A stretch of DNA of 64,000 bases. Origin: Bacteroides sp. GM023 (GTDB taxonomy: Bacteria > Bacteroidota > Bacteroidia > Bacteroidales > Bacteroidaceae). The position numbers were made by a program, and so were the translations under genes. A model generated the notes under the pieces. That model had not been told where the DNA came from. It saw only the letters and a program-made list of their open reading frames with translations, and searched no databases. This document shows, piece after piece, positions 43,865-52,399 of this stretch (positions are counted from its first letter, which is position 1; every line of letters starts with the position of its first letter). The stretch spans positions 1 to 64,000 of the forward strand of contig NZ_JAAXGE010000016.1 of assembly GCF_014750685.1 (NCBI RefSeq). The letters run 5' to 3'.

Positions 43865-45466
43865 TTAGTTGGTATGGTTCTTTACATCCCACCAAAGCTT
43901 GGTTCCGGCAACATCGGGGCCATTCAGCATTTGTACGGCCTGTCCGATATAGACCGGATTCGTGTTGTACTCGTCGGCCGGATAAGGCAGGCGGCGGGGA
44001 CCGATATTCACGTTGACACTATTGTTGGGGTCTTTATTTTCCACGGCAGGCAGCAATTTGGGATAACCCGTGCGGCGATGTTCTGCCCAGGCTTCGATAC
44101 CCAGCGGGAAGATGGCAATCCACTTTTGGGTGATGATTCGTTCCAGGTTCTTCTCGAAGTTCTCTGCTCCCGGTTCCCAGGCGATAGTAATCGTACTTAT
44201 GGCGGGATGGCTATATTCACCCATCGGGTCTACGTAGTCGGCAGGCACTTTTTTTGAATCCTTCGCGTAGGCGTCGGCTCCCGATGCTTTGCGTTCATCA
44301 AATGACAGAGCGATGGCTTTCTCATACAAAGCTTGTGCGTCTCCTCCCATTGTCCAGCCACGCAACGCGCCTTCGGCACGAAGGAAAGCCACTTCGGCAG
44401 CATTCATCCAAAGATAAGGGTCGGTACTGCTGATTACTTGCTTGGAAAAGAGGTTTATCATGTCATCTTTCTTTTTGGTGAAGATGCCGATACGTACTCC
44501 ATAGTAATCATATACGTCTACTTTTTCACCGTTCTGGTCTACTGTCTGCATACCTTTGACCAGCATTTTATCCAGGCGGGGGTCGTCATATCCTTTCATT
44601 ACGGAGACAAGGTCGGCACTGATGCGGTAGTCACTCCAGTTGTTGAACAAAAGTTCGGAACGGTTCTCTGCTACGTGCAGCAGTGCGTTGTCTTCATTCG
44701 ACTCGATGACTCCGGCTGCAACAGCGGCTTCGGCGACACGTTTCGCTTCGGTCGGTTGCACGTAGCTCATCCGCATGGCGATACGTAGTTGCATGGAATG
44801 TACGAATTTGCGCCATTTGGAGATATTGCCGTAATATAGGTCTTCCAGTTTGCGGAAGGCTTCGGATGAAAGGTCTTTGTTTTCTTCCAGTACCCGGTCG
44901 GCTTCTTCGAGCTCTTTCAGCATTTGGGTGTACACTTGTTCCTGTGAGTCGTAGGGTACGGCCAGGTCTTCTCCCGTATTATCGCCACTCATCATTTTGG
45001 AGTAAGGGATAGGGCCGTACATATCGGTCACACGGTGCATGATGCATACACGGAGTATTTTCCCGAAAGCCAATGCTACGGGGTCTTCCGTTTTGTTGAG
45101 CATATCACGGTATTGCGGATACATCTCGGTGATGGGGTCGGCAAAGGGTGATTTGAGCCAGCCCTGTTCGGGGTTGAAGGTTGAGAATTTCATTACCCAG
45201 GTGTCTACGATACCTTCCAGGTAACCGCCGTAGGCTCCTCCTGCCATGGCGTCCATAAATTGGTAAAGGTGTTCGCGCGTGGGGATAACCAAACCTTGCA
45301 TTCCTCTTAACGTAGCGCCGACAATATGATTTTCACGCTGCATCTCTCCGGCGTCCGCTTCGTACATGCTGCGGTTGATGTCACTGTCGAAACAACTGCT
45401 TAGGGGTAGCAGAAATACCGAAAGGAGCATTAGTTGAAGGTAGTATATTCGTTTCATGTCCATCAT
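43865..45466 (-). CDS. SusD-like lipoprotein (SusD-like_2)
   Basis: A 533-residue SusD family lipoprotein (LPLSSC near residue 25). Starts at 45466 or the ATG nine bases on (MKRIYYL). The wording RVCIMHRVTDMYGPIPYSKMM, WRKFVHSMQLRIAMRMSY and AEVAFLRAEGALRGW places it in the SusD-like_2 (PF12771) branch, which pairs with STN-bearing SusC proteins in N-glycan-type loci. Five bases behind susC. Confidence 0.92.
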   Translation of the reverse strand: MMDMKRIYYLQLMLLSVFLLPLSSCFDSDINRSMYEADAGEMQRENHIVGATLRGMQGLVIPTREHLYQFMDAMAGGAYGGYLEGIVDTWVMKFSTFNPEQGWLKSPFADPITEMYPQYRDMLNKTEDPVALAFGKILRVCIMHRVTDMYGPIPYSKMMSGDNTGEDLAVPYDSQEQVYTQMLKELEEADRVLEENKDLSSEAFRKLEDLYYGNISKWRKFVHSMQLRIAMRMSYVQPTEAKRVAEAAVAAGVIESNEDNALLHVAENRSELLFNNWSDYRISADLVSVMKGYDDPRLDKMLVKGMQTVDQNGEKVDVYDYYGVRIGIFTKKKDDMINLFSKQVISSTDPYLWMNAAEVAFLRAEGALRGWTMGGDAQALYEKAIALSFDERKASGADAYAKDSKKVPADYVDPMGEYSHPAISTITIAWEPGAENFEKNLERIITQKWIAIFPLGIEAWAEHRRTGYPKLLPAVENKDPNNSVNVNIGPRRLPYPADEYNTNPVYIGQAVQMLNGPDVAGTKLWWDVKNHTN

Positions 45467-45471
45467 AGTAT

Positions 45472-48400
45472 TTAGAAGTTAATCTTAATGTTGAATCCTA
45501 TATTCCGGGAACTCGGCATCATAAAGTAGTCGATTCCCTGGTAATAGTTGTTCGTAGTAGCTACCGCTTCCGGGTCGAAAGGAGCCTTGCAGTAGAGCAT
45601 CCAAAGATTTCTCCCGACAAGGGATACATTAACATCACACACATTGCCCAACCAACGCCGGGGAATCGTGTATCCGATATGTGCTTCCTGCAAGCGCAGG
45701 TTAGTGGCACTGTATGTGTAATAGGTGGGCAATCCGCTTTGCGAGGCGACCACTTCATAGAATCGTTGCGGGTTGACGTGGCTGCGTCCGTTTACCAATA
45801 CTCCTCCGGCATCACGTGCGGCGGCGGAAGTTTCGGATACTCCGTATAAATCGAGGTAGGCTTGCGTGGCGGAATAGACGATGCCGCCCAAACGCGCTGT
45901 CAGCAGGAAGCCTGCATGGATACCTTTATAGGAGAAGCTGTTGTTCCACGCCAGGTTGGCTTTCGGCAATACGCTGCCTAGTTTTATGTCGCCGGCGTTG
46001 TCAATAGCTGTTACGCTTCCGTTGTCGTCAATCAGTATTTTACCGTTGATGTCACGCTTCAAGTCGGCGTGCGTGTAGAGGTCGCCCAGTGTGCCGCCTT
46101 CTTTCAGGATGAATTTCGCTTTACCGAAACCGCGTCCATCGGACGTTTTCAGTTCGAGTTTATCGACATTGTAGGTTTTTCCGCTTTCCGGATGGATGTA
46201 GTCTTTTACCAGTTCTACGATTTCATTCTTATTGGTTGAGAATGTGAAACTGCTGTCCCAACCGAAGTCACCCCAACGATGCCCGTAGGAGAGCATTGCT
46301 TCGAAACCATAGTTGCGCACGTATCCGGTTTGCACATAGAGCTTGTCATATCCTGACGATACGGGGAGTTGAGGGTCGAAGGTCTGATTGTACGTATTGG
46401 CGTAGTAGAACGAGCCGCTCAACTTGAAGTCTTTGAACAGGGTAGCGTCCAGACCGATTTCCCAGGAGTCAGTGCGCTCCGGATATAATTTTCCGATAGG
46501 ATAATGCGTCTGTGACTTCCAGTCCTGCTTGGTAGGGTCATAGGCATACGTGGGGTAAGTGAGGAAACGCGGATAGGGCGTACCTACCGAGCTGAAAGAG
46601 CCGCGTACCTTCAGATAATCCACCCACGACGGCAGTTTCACCATTTCGGAGATAACCGCCGAAAGTCCTACGGAAGGATAGAAGAAAGAAGCCTGCGGGG
46701 AATGGGTTAACTGGGAAGCCCAGTCGTTACGCCCCGTCAGAGTGAGGTAGAGCATACTCTTCCATCCGACTTCCACACTGGCGAAAACGGATTCCGTCGC
46801 TTCGCGCCAGCCGACTTGCGTAGCCCGTTTCTTAGCGTTATCCAAGTCATAGACATTGAACAGGTTAGGAATGCCGGTGTCACGTATCGGCCCTGCGTAG
46901 CCCAGTTCCTTACTCGTCACTCCGCTATAACTGGCTCCGATATTGGCGACAATCGTAAAGTCCTGAATACGTTTGTTGATATTCACCAGTACGTCGGCAT
47001 AGGTCTGCGAGTACTGTCCGTTGTTGACGGTATAGTGTCCTTGTGAACTACCGTCGGTCAGCGTACTGCTGGTACTCGCATATAGTTTGCCTTCATATTC
47101 GCTATTCGTATTGTCAATGCGTACACGTCCCGCTACGTTCAGCCAGTCGAGGATTTGATAGCTCAATCCTGCCGATGCCATATAGCGTTTCTTATTGTTG
47201 AGCCGGAGATTGCGGTAAGCAATCCAGTAAGGATTCTGCATACGAAGGTCACCTTCTCCCTGCGGCCAGAACTGAACACTGATCTTACGTGCCTCATCCC
47301 AACGCTCGAAGTTCTTTATCAAAGAGAAATCGTCCCCTCTCGGGAAAAGATAGGCGGAAACCAACGGATTGGAATATTGTCCCTGGTTTGTCATATTCCG
47401 GTCGTTCTGAAGGATATAGCTGGCACTTACGTCCAGTCTCATTTTATCGTTCAGGAAACTGGTTGTGTTGCGGAAAGTAAAGTTATATCTGTTGTATCTG
47501 TTATTTGGAACCATTCCCGCCGAATTGACGGCAGCCGCCGAAAAGAAAGTCTGATTCTTGTCCGTACCTGTGGACAGCGTGACAGAGTTGGTATATACAG
47601 CGCCCGTATCGAAGAAATCGGAAGGCTCGTAGCCTGTCTGCGCGGCAGAGTTCAGCTTCGGACCCCAACTGTAAATACTGGAGTTTCCTGTTTTACCATT
47701 GCTTCCCGTGCCGTAACGTCCCTGGAAGTCGGCCATTTTAAAAGGTTTCAGCCATTCGAAGCCACTGGATACGCCTACTTGCAGTTTTCCTGTTTCTCCT
47801 TTCTTGGTGGTAATCACAATCGCTCCGTTGGCAGCGTTACTACCATAAAGGGCAGCGGCAGCCGCTCCCGTCAATACGGAAATGCTTTCAATATCTTCAG
47901 GGTTTATATCGGCAATCGCTTCAGAAGCTCCTTTCGAGCCAAATTCCGTATCGCCTCCACCACCGAAGTTGTACATGGGAATACCATCTATTACGTACAA
48001 GGCGTTACTGCTCTGCTCGATGGATTTCGTTCCACGCATCACTACCCTACTCGCGCCGCCGACTCCAGAAGAACTGGTATTGATAGTAACACCCGCCACT
48101 TTACCGTTCAGGCTGTTCACGAAATTGGCATCCTTGATTTGTGTCAGTTCGTCGGATTTCACTTGTTGCACGTTGTAGCTCAATGCCTTTTGTTCACGCT
48201 TGATACCGAGTGCGGTTACTACTACCTCGCTCAACAGCTTTGCATCCGAAGCTAGCTGCACATGATAGTTATTTTGGGCAGTTACCTGTATTGTCTGCGA
48301 TGTGTATCCCACATAGGTGATACTCAACGTACTGCCAGCAGGAGCTTCAAGCGCGAAGTTACCGTCCATATCGGTAATGGAACCAATAGTCGTGCCTTTC

Positions 48401-48834
48401 ACAAGAACGTTTACACCAATCAGGGGTTCTCCCTGTTCGTCCAGCACACGTCCGGTGATACGTTTGGCAGGAGACGTTTCCGCTTCTTTCTTTTCCTGCG
48501 GGACGATGATTATATATTTTCCTTTCAGTTGGTAGGTATAGCCCGTACCTTTCAGAATCTCATTGAGAGAGGTTGCCAACGTTGCCTTCTCCAGGGCGAG
48601 ATTGAGGGAAGGCTTGCTGATTAGCTGCGATTCATTGTAGCCGACGGATAATTTCGTCTGCTTCTCTACTTCTTTCAGAGCTTCGATGACCGAAATATTC
48701 TTCTGATGAATCGTTATCCGGGCATTGCTGCTTTGTGAGAAAAGAGGTGTCGAATAGAGCAGGCAGCACAAAAAAAGCATAAATACTCGGCTCATTGCCT
48801 GCTTATTGGCTAGATTTTCATAAATTTGCTGCAT
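45472..48834 (-). CDS. SusC-like TonB-dependent transporter with STN signalling domain
   Basis: A 1120-residue transporter: signal peptide to about 33, STN domain 38-105 (ITIHQKNISVIEALKEVEKQT), carboxypeptidase-D-like domain 125-205, plug with VVVTALGIKREQKALSYNVQQV, and barrel to the terminal FNIKINF. The STN domain in this family contacts the FecR anti-sigma factor, and the cognate sigma/anti-sigma pair is encoded just upstream (49082-50677). With the SusD behind it, it imports an oligosaccharide, here probably an N-glycan fragment. Confidence 0.94.
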   Translation of the reverse strand: MQQIYENLANKQAMSRVFMLFLCCLLYSTPLFSQSSNARITIHQKNISVIEALKEVEKQTKLSVGYNESQLISKPSLNLALEKATLATSLNEILKGTGYTYQLKGKYIIIVPQEKKEAETSPAKRITGRVLDEQGEPLIGVNVLVKGTTIGSITDMDGNFALEAPAGSTLSITYVGYTSQTIQVTAQNNYHVQLASDAKLLSEVVVTALGIKREQKALSYNVQQVKSDELTQIKDANFVNSLNGKVAGVTINTSSSGVGGASRVVMRGTKSIEQSSNALYVIDGIPMYNFGGGGDTEFGSKGASEAIADINPEDIESISVLTGAAAAALYGSNAANGAIVITTKKGETGKLQVGVSSGFEWLKPFKMADFQGRYGTGSNGKTGNSSIYSWGPKLNSAAQTGYEPSDFFDTGAVYTNSVTLSTGTDKNQTFFSAAAVNSAGMVPNNRYNRYNFTFRNTTSFLNDKMRLDVSASYILQNDRNMTNQGQYSNPLVSAYLFPRGDDFSLIKNFERWDEARKISVQFWPQGEGDLRMQNPYWIAYRNLRLNNKKRYMASAGLSYQILDWLNVAGRVRIDNTNSEYEGKLYASTSSTLTDGSSQGHYTVNNGQYSQTYADVLVNINKRIQDFTIVANIGASYSGVTSKELGYAGPIRDTGIPNLFNVYDLDNAKKRATQVGWREATESVFASVEVGWKSMLYLTLTGRNDWASQLTHSPQASFFYPSVGLSAVISEMVKLPSWVDYLKVRGSFSSVGTPYPRFLTYPTYAYDPTKQDWKSQTHYPIGKLYPERTDSWEIGLDATLFKDFKLSGSFYYANTYNQTFDPQLPVSSGYDKLYVQTGYVRNYGFEAMLSYGHRWGDFGWDSSFTFSTNKNEIVELVKDYIHPESGKTYNVDKLELKTSDGRGFGKAKFILKEGGTLGDLYTHADLKRDINGKILIDDNGSVTAIDNAGDIKLGSVLPKANLAWNNSFSYKGIHAGFLLTARLGGIVYSATQAYLDLYGVSETSAAARDAGGVLVNGRSHVNPQRFYEVVASQSGLPTYYTYSATNLRLQEAHIGYTIPRRWLGNVCDVNVSLVGRNLWMLYCKAPFDPEAVATTNNYYQGIDYFMMPSSRNIGFNIKINF

Positions 48835-49081
48835 CTTCTTAGTATTAGTTTATACAGATAAAGTTAGATTCTCGAATTTAGTAGCGTCTGTCCAACGCTA
48901 ATAGTAAGAATTTCGATTTCACATCCGGGAGAAGCTGCAACCTTCTTCCGGATATTTTTTCTACATAGGCTTTTCGGTTTTCAAGGTTAAATACTTATAT
49001 ATAATATTTCTTATCTTCTCTCACTGGGAGAAGGTTGGGATGAGACTTTCATCCCGAATATATCCGACAGATTTCTTCTTT
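48835..49081 (-). promoter_or_regulatory. Leader between anti-sigma gene and susC with three hairpins
   Basis: Three inverted repeats: TAGCGT/ACGCTA (48882-48900), a 12-bp stem at 48923-48953 and GGGATGA/TCATCCC at 49037-49055. A TAACTTTA box near 48861 is close to a -7 consensus. Unlike the second PUL, no AGGGGTTGGG element is present. Confidence 0.5.
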
Positions 49082-50065
49082 TCACCGATGGGTTAGATAA
49101 CATTTATCTTCCACGATTTTATAATCTATCGTTCCCGTCACACGGGCAATGATATCCATTATATCTTCTATCGAAGCATTCGGGTCGAAGCTAAGATTGA
49201 AACGGTCTTTCTTCAAGCTACGGAAGCTGTAAACGAATGTATATGGATATTTTCGTTCGAGACGGGTGAATATCTCTTCCATCGTCATGCTACGGAATAC
49301 AATTTCTCCCCGTTGCCAAGCTGTCACATCCTGCATATCCGGACGAAGCACGTTGCCGGAACAGGTACTTTTATTGTAAGCCAACTGTTCGTTCGGTTCC
49401 AGCATTTTTTGTTCCTGCTGATTATTATATTCTACCAATACGCTCCCTGAAATCAGTGTTGCCGTCACTTCCTCCTCATTCGGATAGGCTGTCACATTAA
49501 ATTCCGTTCCTAAGGCAGTAACTTGAAAATCAGAAGTTTTCACGATGAACGGATGTTTCGCGTCCCGCTTTACTTTGAAATCGGCTTCGCCAACCAAATA
49601 GACACAACGTGTGTCACCCGTAAATTGCTGTGGATATAGCAGCGTGCTCTGTGAGTTTATCATCACTTGTGTGCCGTCCGGCAAAGTAATATTCCGTGTT
49701 TCGGCAGTAGGAATATAAGCCTGCAACAAGTCCGGCGCTTGGCGGTTCTGCAAAGCCAAATATATAGAGACAGAAGACAAAGCGATTAATAAGGTAGCTG
49801 CTACTCTCCAAATAATCAAGCGGCTACGCAAAGCACGCATCTTGCGTCTTGCTCCCATTCCGGTAAATTCGTGCATCCGTTCCAGCGAGCGGTCATAACC
49901 GGGCGTGCTTACTGATTCTGTAGATTCCCAAAGTTTGTTCAGTTGATTCTCTTTCTCATCTGCATGTTCCTGGTCGGTCAGCCAAACACGGAAATCCCTG
50001 TCGACTTCTTTCGGATAGTCGTGCTTGATGTAACGGTCGATAATGTCGTGAATATAATTCTTCAT
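49082..50065 (-). CDS. FecR-family anti-sigma factor
   Basis: A 327-residue inner-membrane protein. The cytoplasmic N-terminus (1-80) binds the sigma factor; one transmembrane helix follows (VAATLLIALSSVSIYLALQ, about 90-108); the periplasmic FecR domain contains LPDGTQVMINSQSTLLYPQQF and the C-terminal STN-like DUF4974. It passes the transport signal from the SusC at 45472-48834 to the sigma factor encoded 60 bases upstream. Confidence 0.93.
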   Translation of the reverse strand: MKNYIHDIIDRYIKHDYPKEVDRDFRVWLTDQEHADEKENQLNKLWESTESVSTPGYDRSLERMHEFTGMGARRKMRALRSRLIIWRVAATLLIALSSVSIYLALQNRQAPDLLQAYIPTAETRNITLPDGTQVMINSQSTLLYPQQFTGDTRCVYLVGEADFKVKRDAKHPFIVKTSDFQVTALGTEFNVTAYPNEEEVTATLISGSVLVEYNNQQEQKMLEPNEQLAYNKSTCSGNVLRPDMQDVTAWQRGEIVFRSMTMEEIFTRLERKYPYTFVYSFRSLKKDRFNLSFDPNASIEDIMDIIARVTGTIDYKIVEDKCYLTHR

Positions 50066-50125
50066 AAAAGTATTTATTGGTTTCTTAAAAACGCTTACAT
50101 AAATACCACTATTCAGAAAGACGAA

Positions 50126-50677
50126 CTACGGAAGAATCAGGTGAAGGATAACAAACATTAACACTTTTCGGAGTTCTGTCAAGGTTTTATAGATGTGGTC
50201 TTCTACCGTACGAAGGGGGATTTGCAGTTTCTCTGCTATTTCTTTATGGGAAAGTCCTTCAAGACGGCTCATTTCGAACACTTCTTTCCGGCGCGGCGGC
50301 AATTGGGTGAGTGCCAGTTCTACGAGCATCAATGCTTCCTTGTAATAGATTTCCTCTAAAAGGGTGGTATCTTCATCGCATAACTCGCCAATCAGTTGTG
50401 CCTTGATAATCTTATTCTCATATTCCTGTTCTATCTTCTGATGTTTGAACAGATTGAAGATTTCATTCCGGGTGACAGTGTACAGATAGCTATTCATAGA
50501 TTCTTCCCCCGCCCATAATTCAGGACGAGTCCATAATTTGAGAAATATGTTTTGGGCAATATCTTCTGCATCCTCTTCCGACTTGGTCAACAACCTCGCA
50601 AAGTTCTTGACTCTTGGGAAATTGGCGGCATAAAACTGCTCAAAACGGGCATCCATGTCGTCTGTCTTTTTATCCAT
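50126..50677 (-). CDS. ECF RNA polymerase sigma factor
   Basis: A 183-residue ECF sigma factor. Region 2 is FEQFYAANFPRVKNFARLLTKSEEDAEDIAQNIFLKLW (11-48) and region 4 is LPPRRKEVFEMSRLEGLSHKEIAEKLQIPLRTVEDHIYKTL (about 132-172). Directs RNA polymerase to the PUL promoters when freed by the FecR protein. A TATATTTG box at 50707-50714 precedes it. Confidence 0.94.
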   Translation of the reverse strand: MDKKTDDMDARFEQFYAANFPRVKNFARLLTKSEEDAEDIAQNIFLKLWTRPELWAGEESMNSYLYTVTRNEIFNLFKHQKIEQEYENKIIKAQLIGELCDEDTTLLEEIYYKEALMLVELALTQLPPRRKEVFEMSRLEGLSHKEIAEKLQIPLRTVEDHIYKTLTELRKVLMFVILHLILP

Positions 50678-50706
50678 TCGCTGAGTTTTTGGAATGAAGG
50701 GGCGGA

Positions 50707-50714
50707 CAAATATA
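50707..50714 (-). promoter_or_regulatory. -7 promoter box of the first ECF sigma gene
   Basis: Minus-strand TATATTTG, 30 bases before the ATG, directly behind the terminator of the preceding locus. Confidence 0.55.
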
Positions 50715-50756
50715 AGTAAATTTGAGAGAAGATAAAGAATAAAGACAAAAAAAATT

Positions 50757-50790
50757 CCCGTCTTCCAGTCCTAACGGACAAGAAGACGGG
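50757..50790 (-). terminator. Terminator of the second ECF-controlled PUL
   Basis: Stem CCCGTCTTC / GAAGACGGG with a T8 tract on the minus strand, 26 bases behind the phosphatase-like gene. Confidence 0.88.
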
Positions 50791-50815
50791 AGAAAATCAT
50801 TGTTACCCTACGTTT

Positions 50816-52375
50816 TTATTTTAAACCGGAGAAATCACAGAAAAGAGGATAATGTGTAGAAGCAACGGTCACGTCTACCCCCGACAGGCTCTCTATCACG
50901 TCGGTTTGTGTCACATTTACATTATGACTCTTCAAAGATATAATAAAATCAAGGCGACGTTTCTTACCACTGACTTCAGTGGATTTATCAGCGCTAAGAA
51001 GATTCCAGTTACTCTTCACCATTTCGAAGAACTCGCTTTCCAAATCCCCTTCATTGAAGTATCCCAACAGGAATGCCGGTTTATTATAGGCAGACAGTTT
51101 TGTTTCTAACGTTTGAAGGGCTTCTATACGTTTTGCCATATCCGTATCGAAGTTGGTGCTGGCTACGACAAACTTTTCATATTCCACTACCATAGCTGCA
51201 CGCATCTCACTCTTTCCCGCCATTTGATATCTGTCCACACTGACAGGTTCTTCTTTTGTCAGTATGCCGACACCGAATTCGCCGCCTTTGTAGTCGATAG
51301 CTTTGGCAAAGTAATCATGCATATTCGATTTCTGTGCCAGCACGTTCAACTGGTCGATGCCTTCCGAACGTTCCGTTTCCTTATCCAGTCCCTGCAAGCA
51401 TACAATATCCGCATTCATTTTGGTGACAATACGTCCTACCCGGTCGTAATCAATCACTCCATCCGTTCCTTTACAATAGGTGAGGAAATAGTTACCTATG
51501 CGCAAGTCAGTTTCTGCTTTCGGATATTCCTCAAGTCCGGTCGGTTTTTTAAAATCACAATAAAGCGGATAATGGTCGGAAGTTATGCTTACGTTGACAC
51601 CGTCCAGGTTGTATATCACATTCGATTTCACCACACTGGTAGGCGGAGTTTTCAAAGTAACTACAAAATCAATTCGTTTGGTCGCTTGTCCGGTAGGGAA
51701 AGTGTTCTCTGTGGAACTGACAACCTCCCATTCTTTCTTCAGTTCCGTAAAGAATGTGCCATTCATCAAGTCCTCGTTAAAGTCACCCGCCATATAGACC
51801 ACTTTATTATATTCTTTAGCAAGGTCTGTGAGCAGTTTCGCAGATTCAACTCTATTATTCTCTTCCAAAGCCAAGTGGGTGGAGATAACGACATAGTTCT
51901 CAAATTCGGCTATGGCAGCAGAACGGAGTTCGGTACCGGGAAGGGGGTAAGTCCGTGTACTGATTGGTATTCCTTTGAATAAAAGTCCGTTGCCGTATTC
52001 ACCACCCTGATAGGCTATCGACTTACTGAAGTAGTGGTTCATGCCTGTTTTATCCGCCAGGGTTTTCAGTTGGTCGACTTTATTACTGCGGGTAGTCATA
52101 TAATCCACTTCCTGCAAACAAACGACATCAGGCTCCATTCCATTGATAACAGCGGCTGTCCTGTCATAATTAATCACGCCATCATTGCCGGCACAATGTC
52201 TTATATTAAAGGTCAGTACCCTAAGGTTACCTTCTGTTTTGGGATAAGTGTAGGAAACTTCCTGTTTACCGTAGGGTATCATATTATCGAATTTGGAGTT
52301 GTCCAGGTCGTCAGCACAGGACAGGTTGGCAAACATGGTTGCCAAAAGACATATATAAGGAATCATATTTTTCAT
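50816..52375 (-). CDS. Tandem endonuclease/exonuclease/phosphatase lipoprotein
   Basis: A 519-residue lipoprotein (FANLSC, Cys20) made of two EEP domains, 50-275 and 290-516, alike throughout. Domain 1 has every catalytic position: Asn57 (FNIR), Glu89 (LQEVD), His167 (STHL), Asp198/Asn200 (GDFNE), Asp236 (RIDF) and Asp267-His268 (SDH). In domain 2 the matching residues are Phe297, Gly329, Asn408, Tyr439/Asn441, Asp476 and Thr507-His508, so most are lost. Domain 1 is probably an active Mg-dependent phosphodiesterase or phosphatase, domain 2 a pseudo-enzyme for binding. Last gene of a SusCD locus; surface or periplasmic action on a phosphorylated glycan or lipid is plausible. Confidence 0.87.
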   Translation of the reverse strand: MKNMIPYICLLATMFANLSCADDLDNSKFDNMIPYGKQEVSYTYPKTEGNLRVLTFNIRHCAGNDGVINYDRTAAVINGMEPDVVCLQEVDYMTTRSNKVDQLKTLADKTGMNHYFSKSIAYQGGEYGNGLLFKGIPISTRTYPLPGTELRSAAIAEFENYVVISTHLALEENNRVESAKLLTDLAKEYNKVVYMAGDFNEDLMNGTFFTELKKEWEVVSSTENTFPTGQATKRIDFVVTLKTPPTSVVKSNVIYNLDGVNVSITSDHYPLYCDFKKPTGLEEYPKAETDLRIGNYFLTYCKGTDGVIDYDRVGRIVTKMNADIVCLQGLDKETERSEGIDQLNVLAQKSNMHDYFAKAIDYKGGEFGVGILTKEEPVSVDRYQMAGKSEMRAAMVVEYEKFVVASTNFDTDMAKRIEALQTLETKLSAYNKPAFLLGYFNEGDLESEFFEMVKSNWNLLSADKSTEVSGKKRRLDFIISLKSHNVNVTQTDVIESLSGVDVTVASTHYPLFCDFSGLK

Positions 52376-52399
52376 AAGAATTTATATTTCTGAATCTAA

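Noticed and set aside
47155..48255. 366-codon plus-strand open frame
   Set aside because: Antisense to the SusC plug and barrel; no recognisable protein features.
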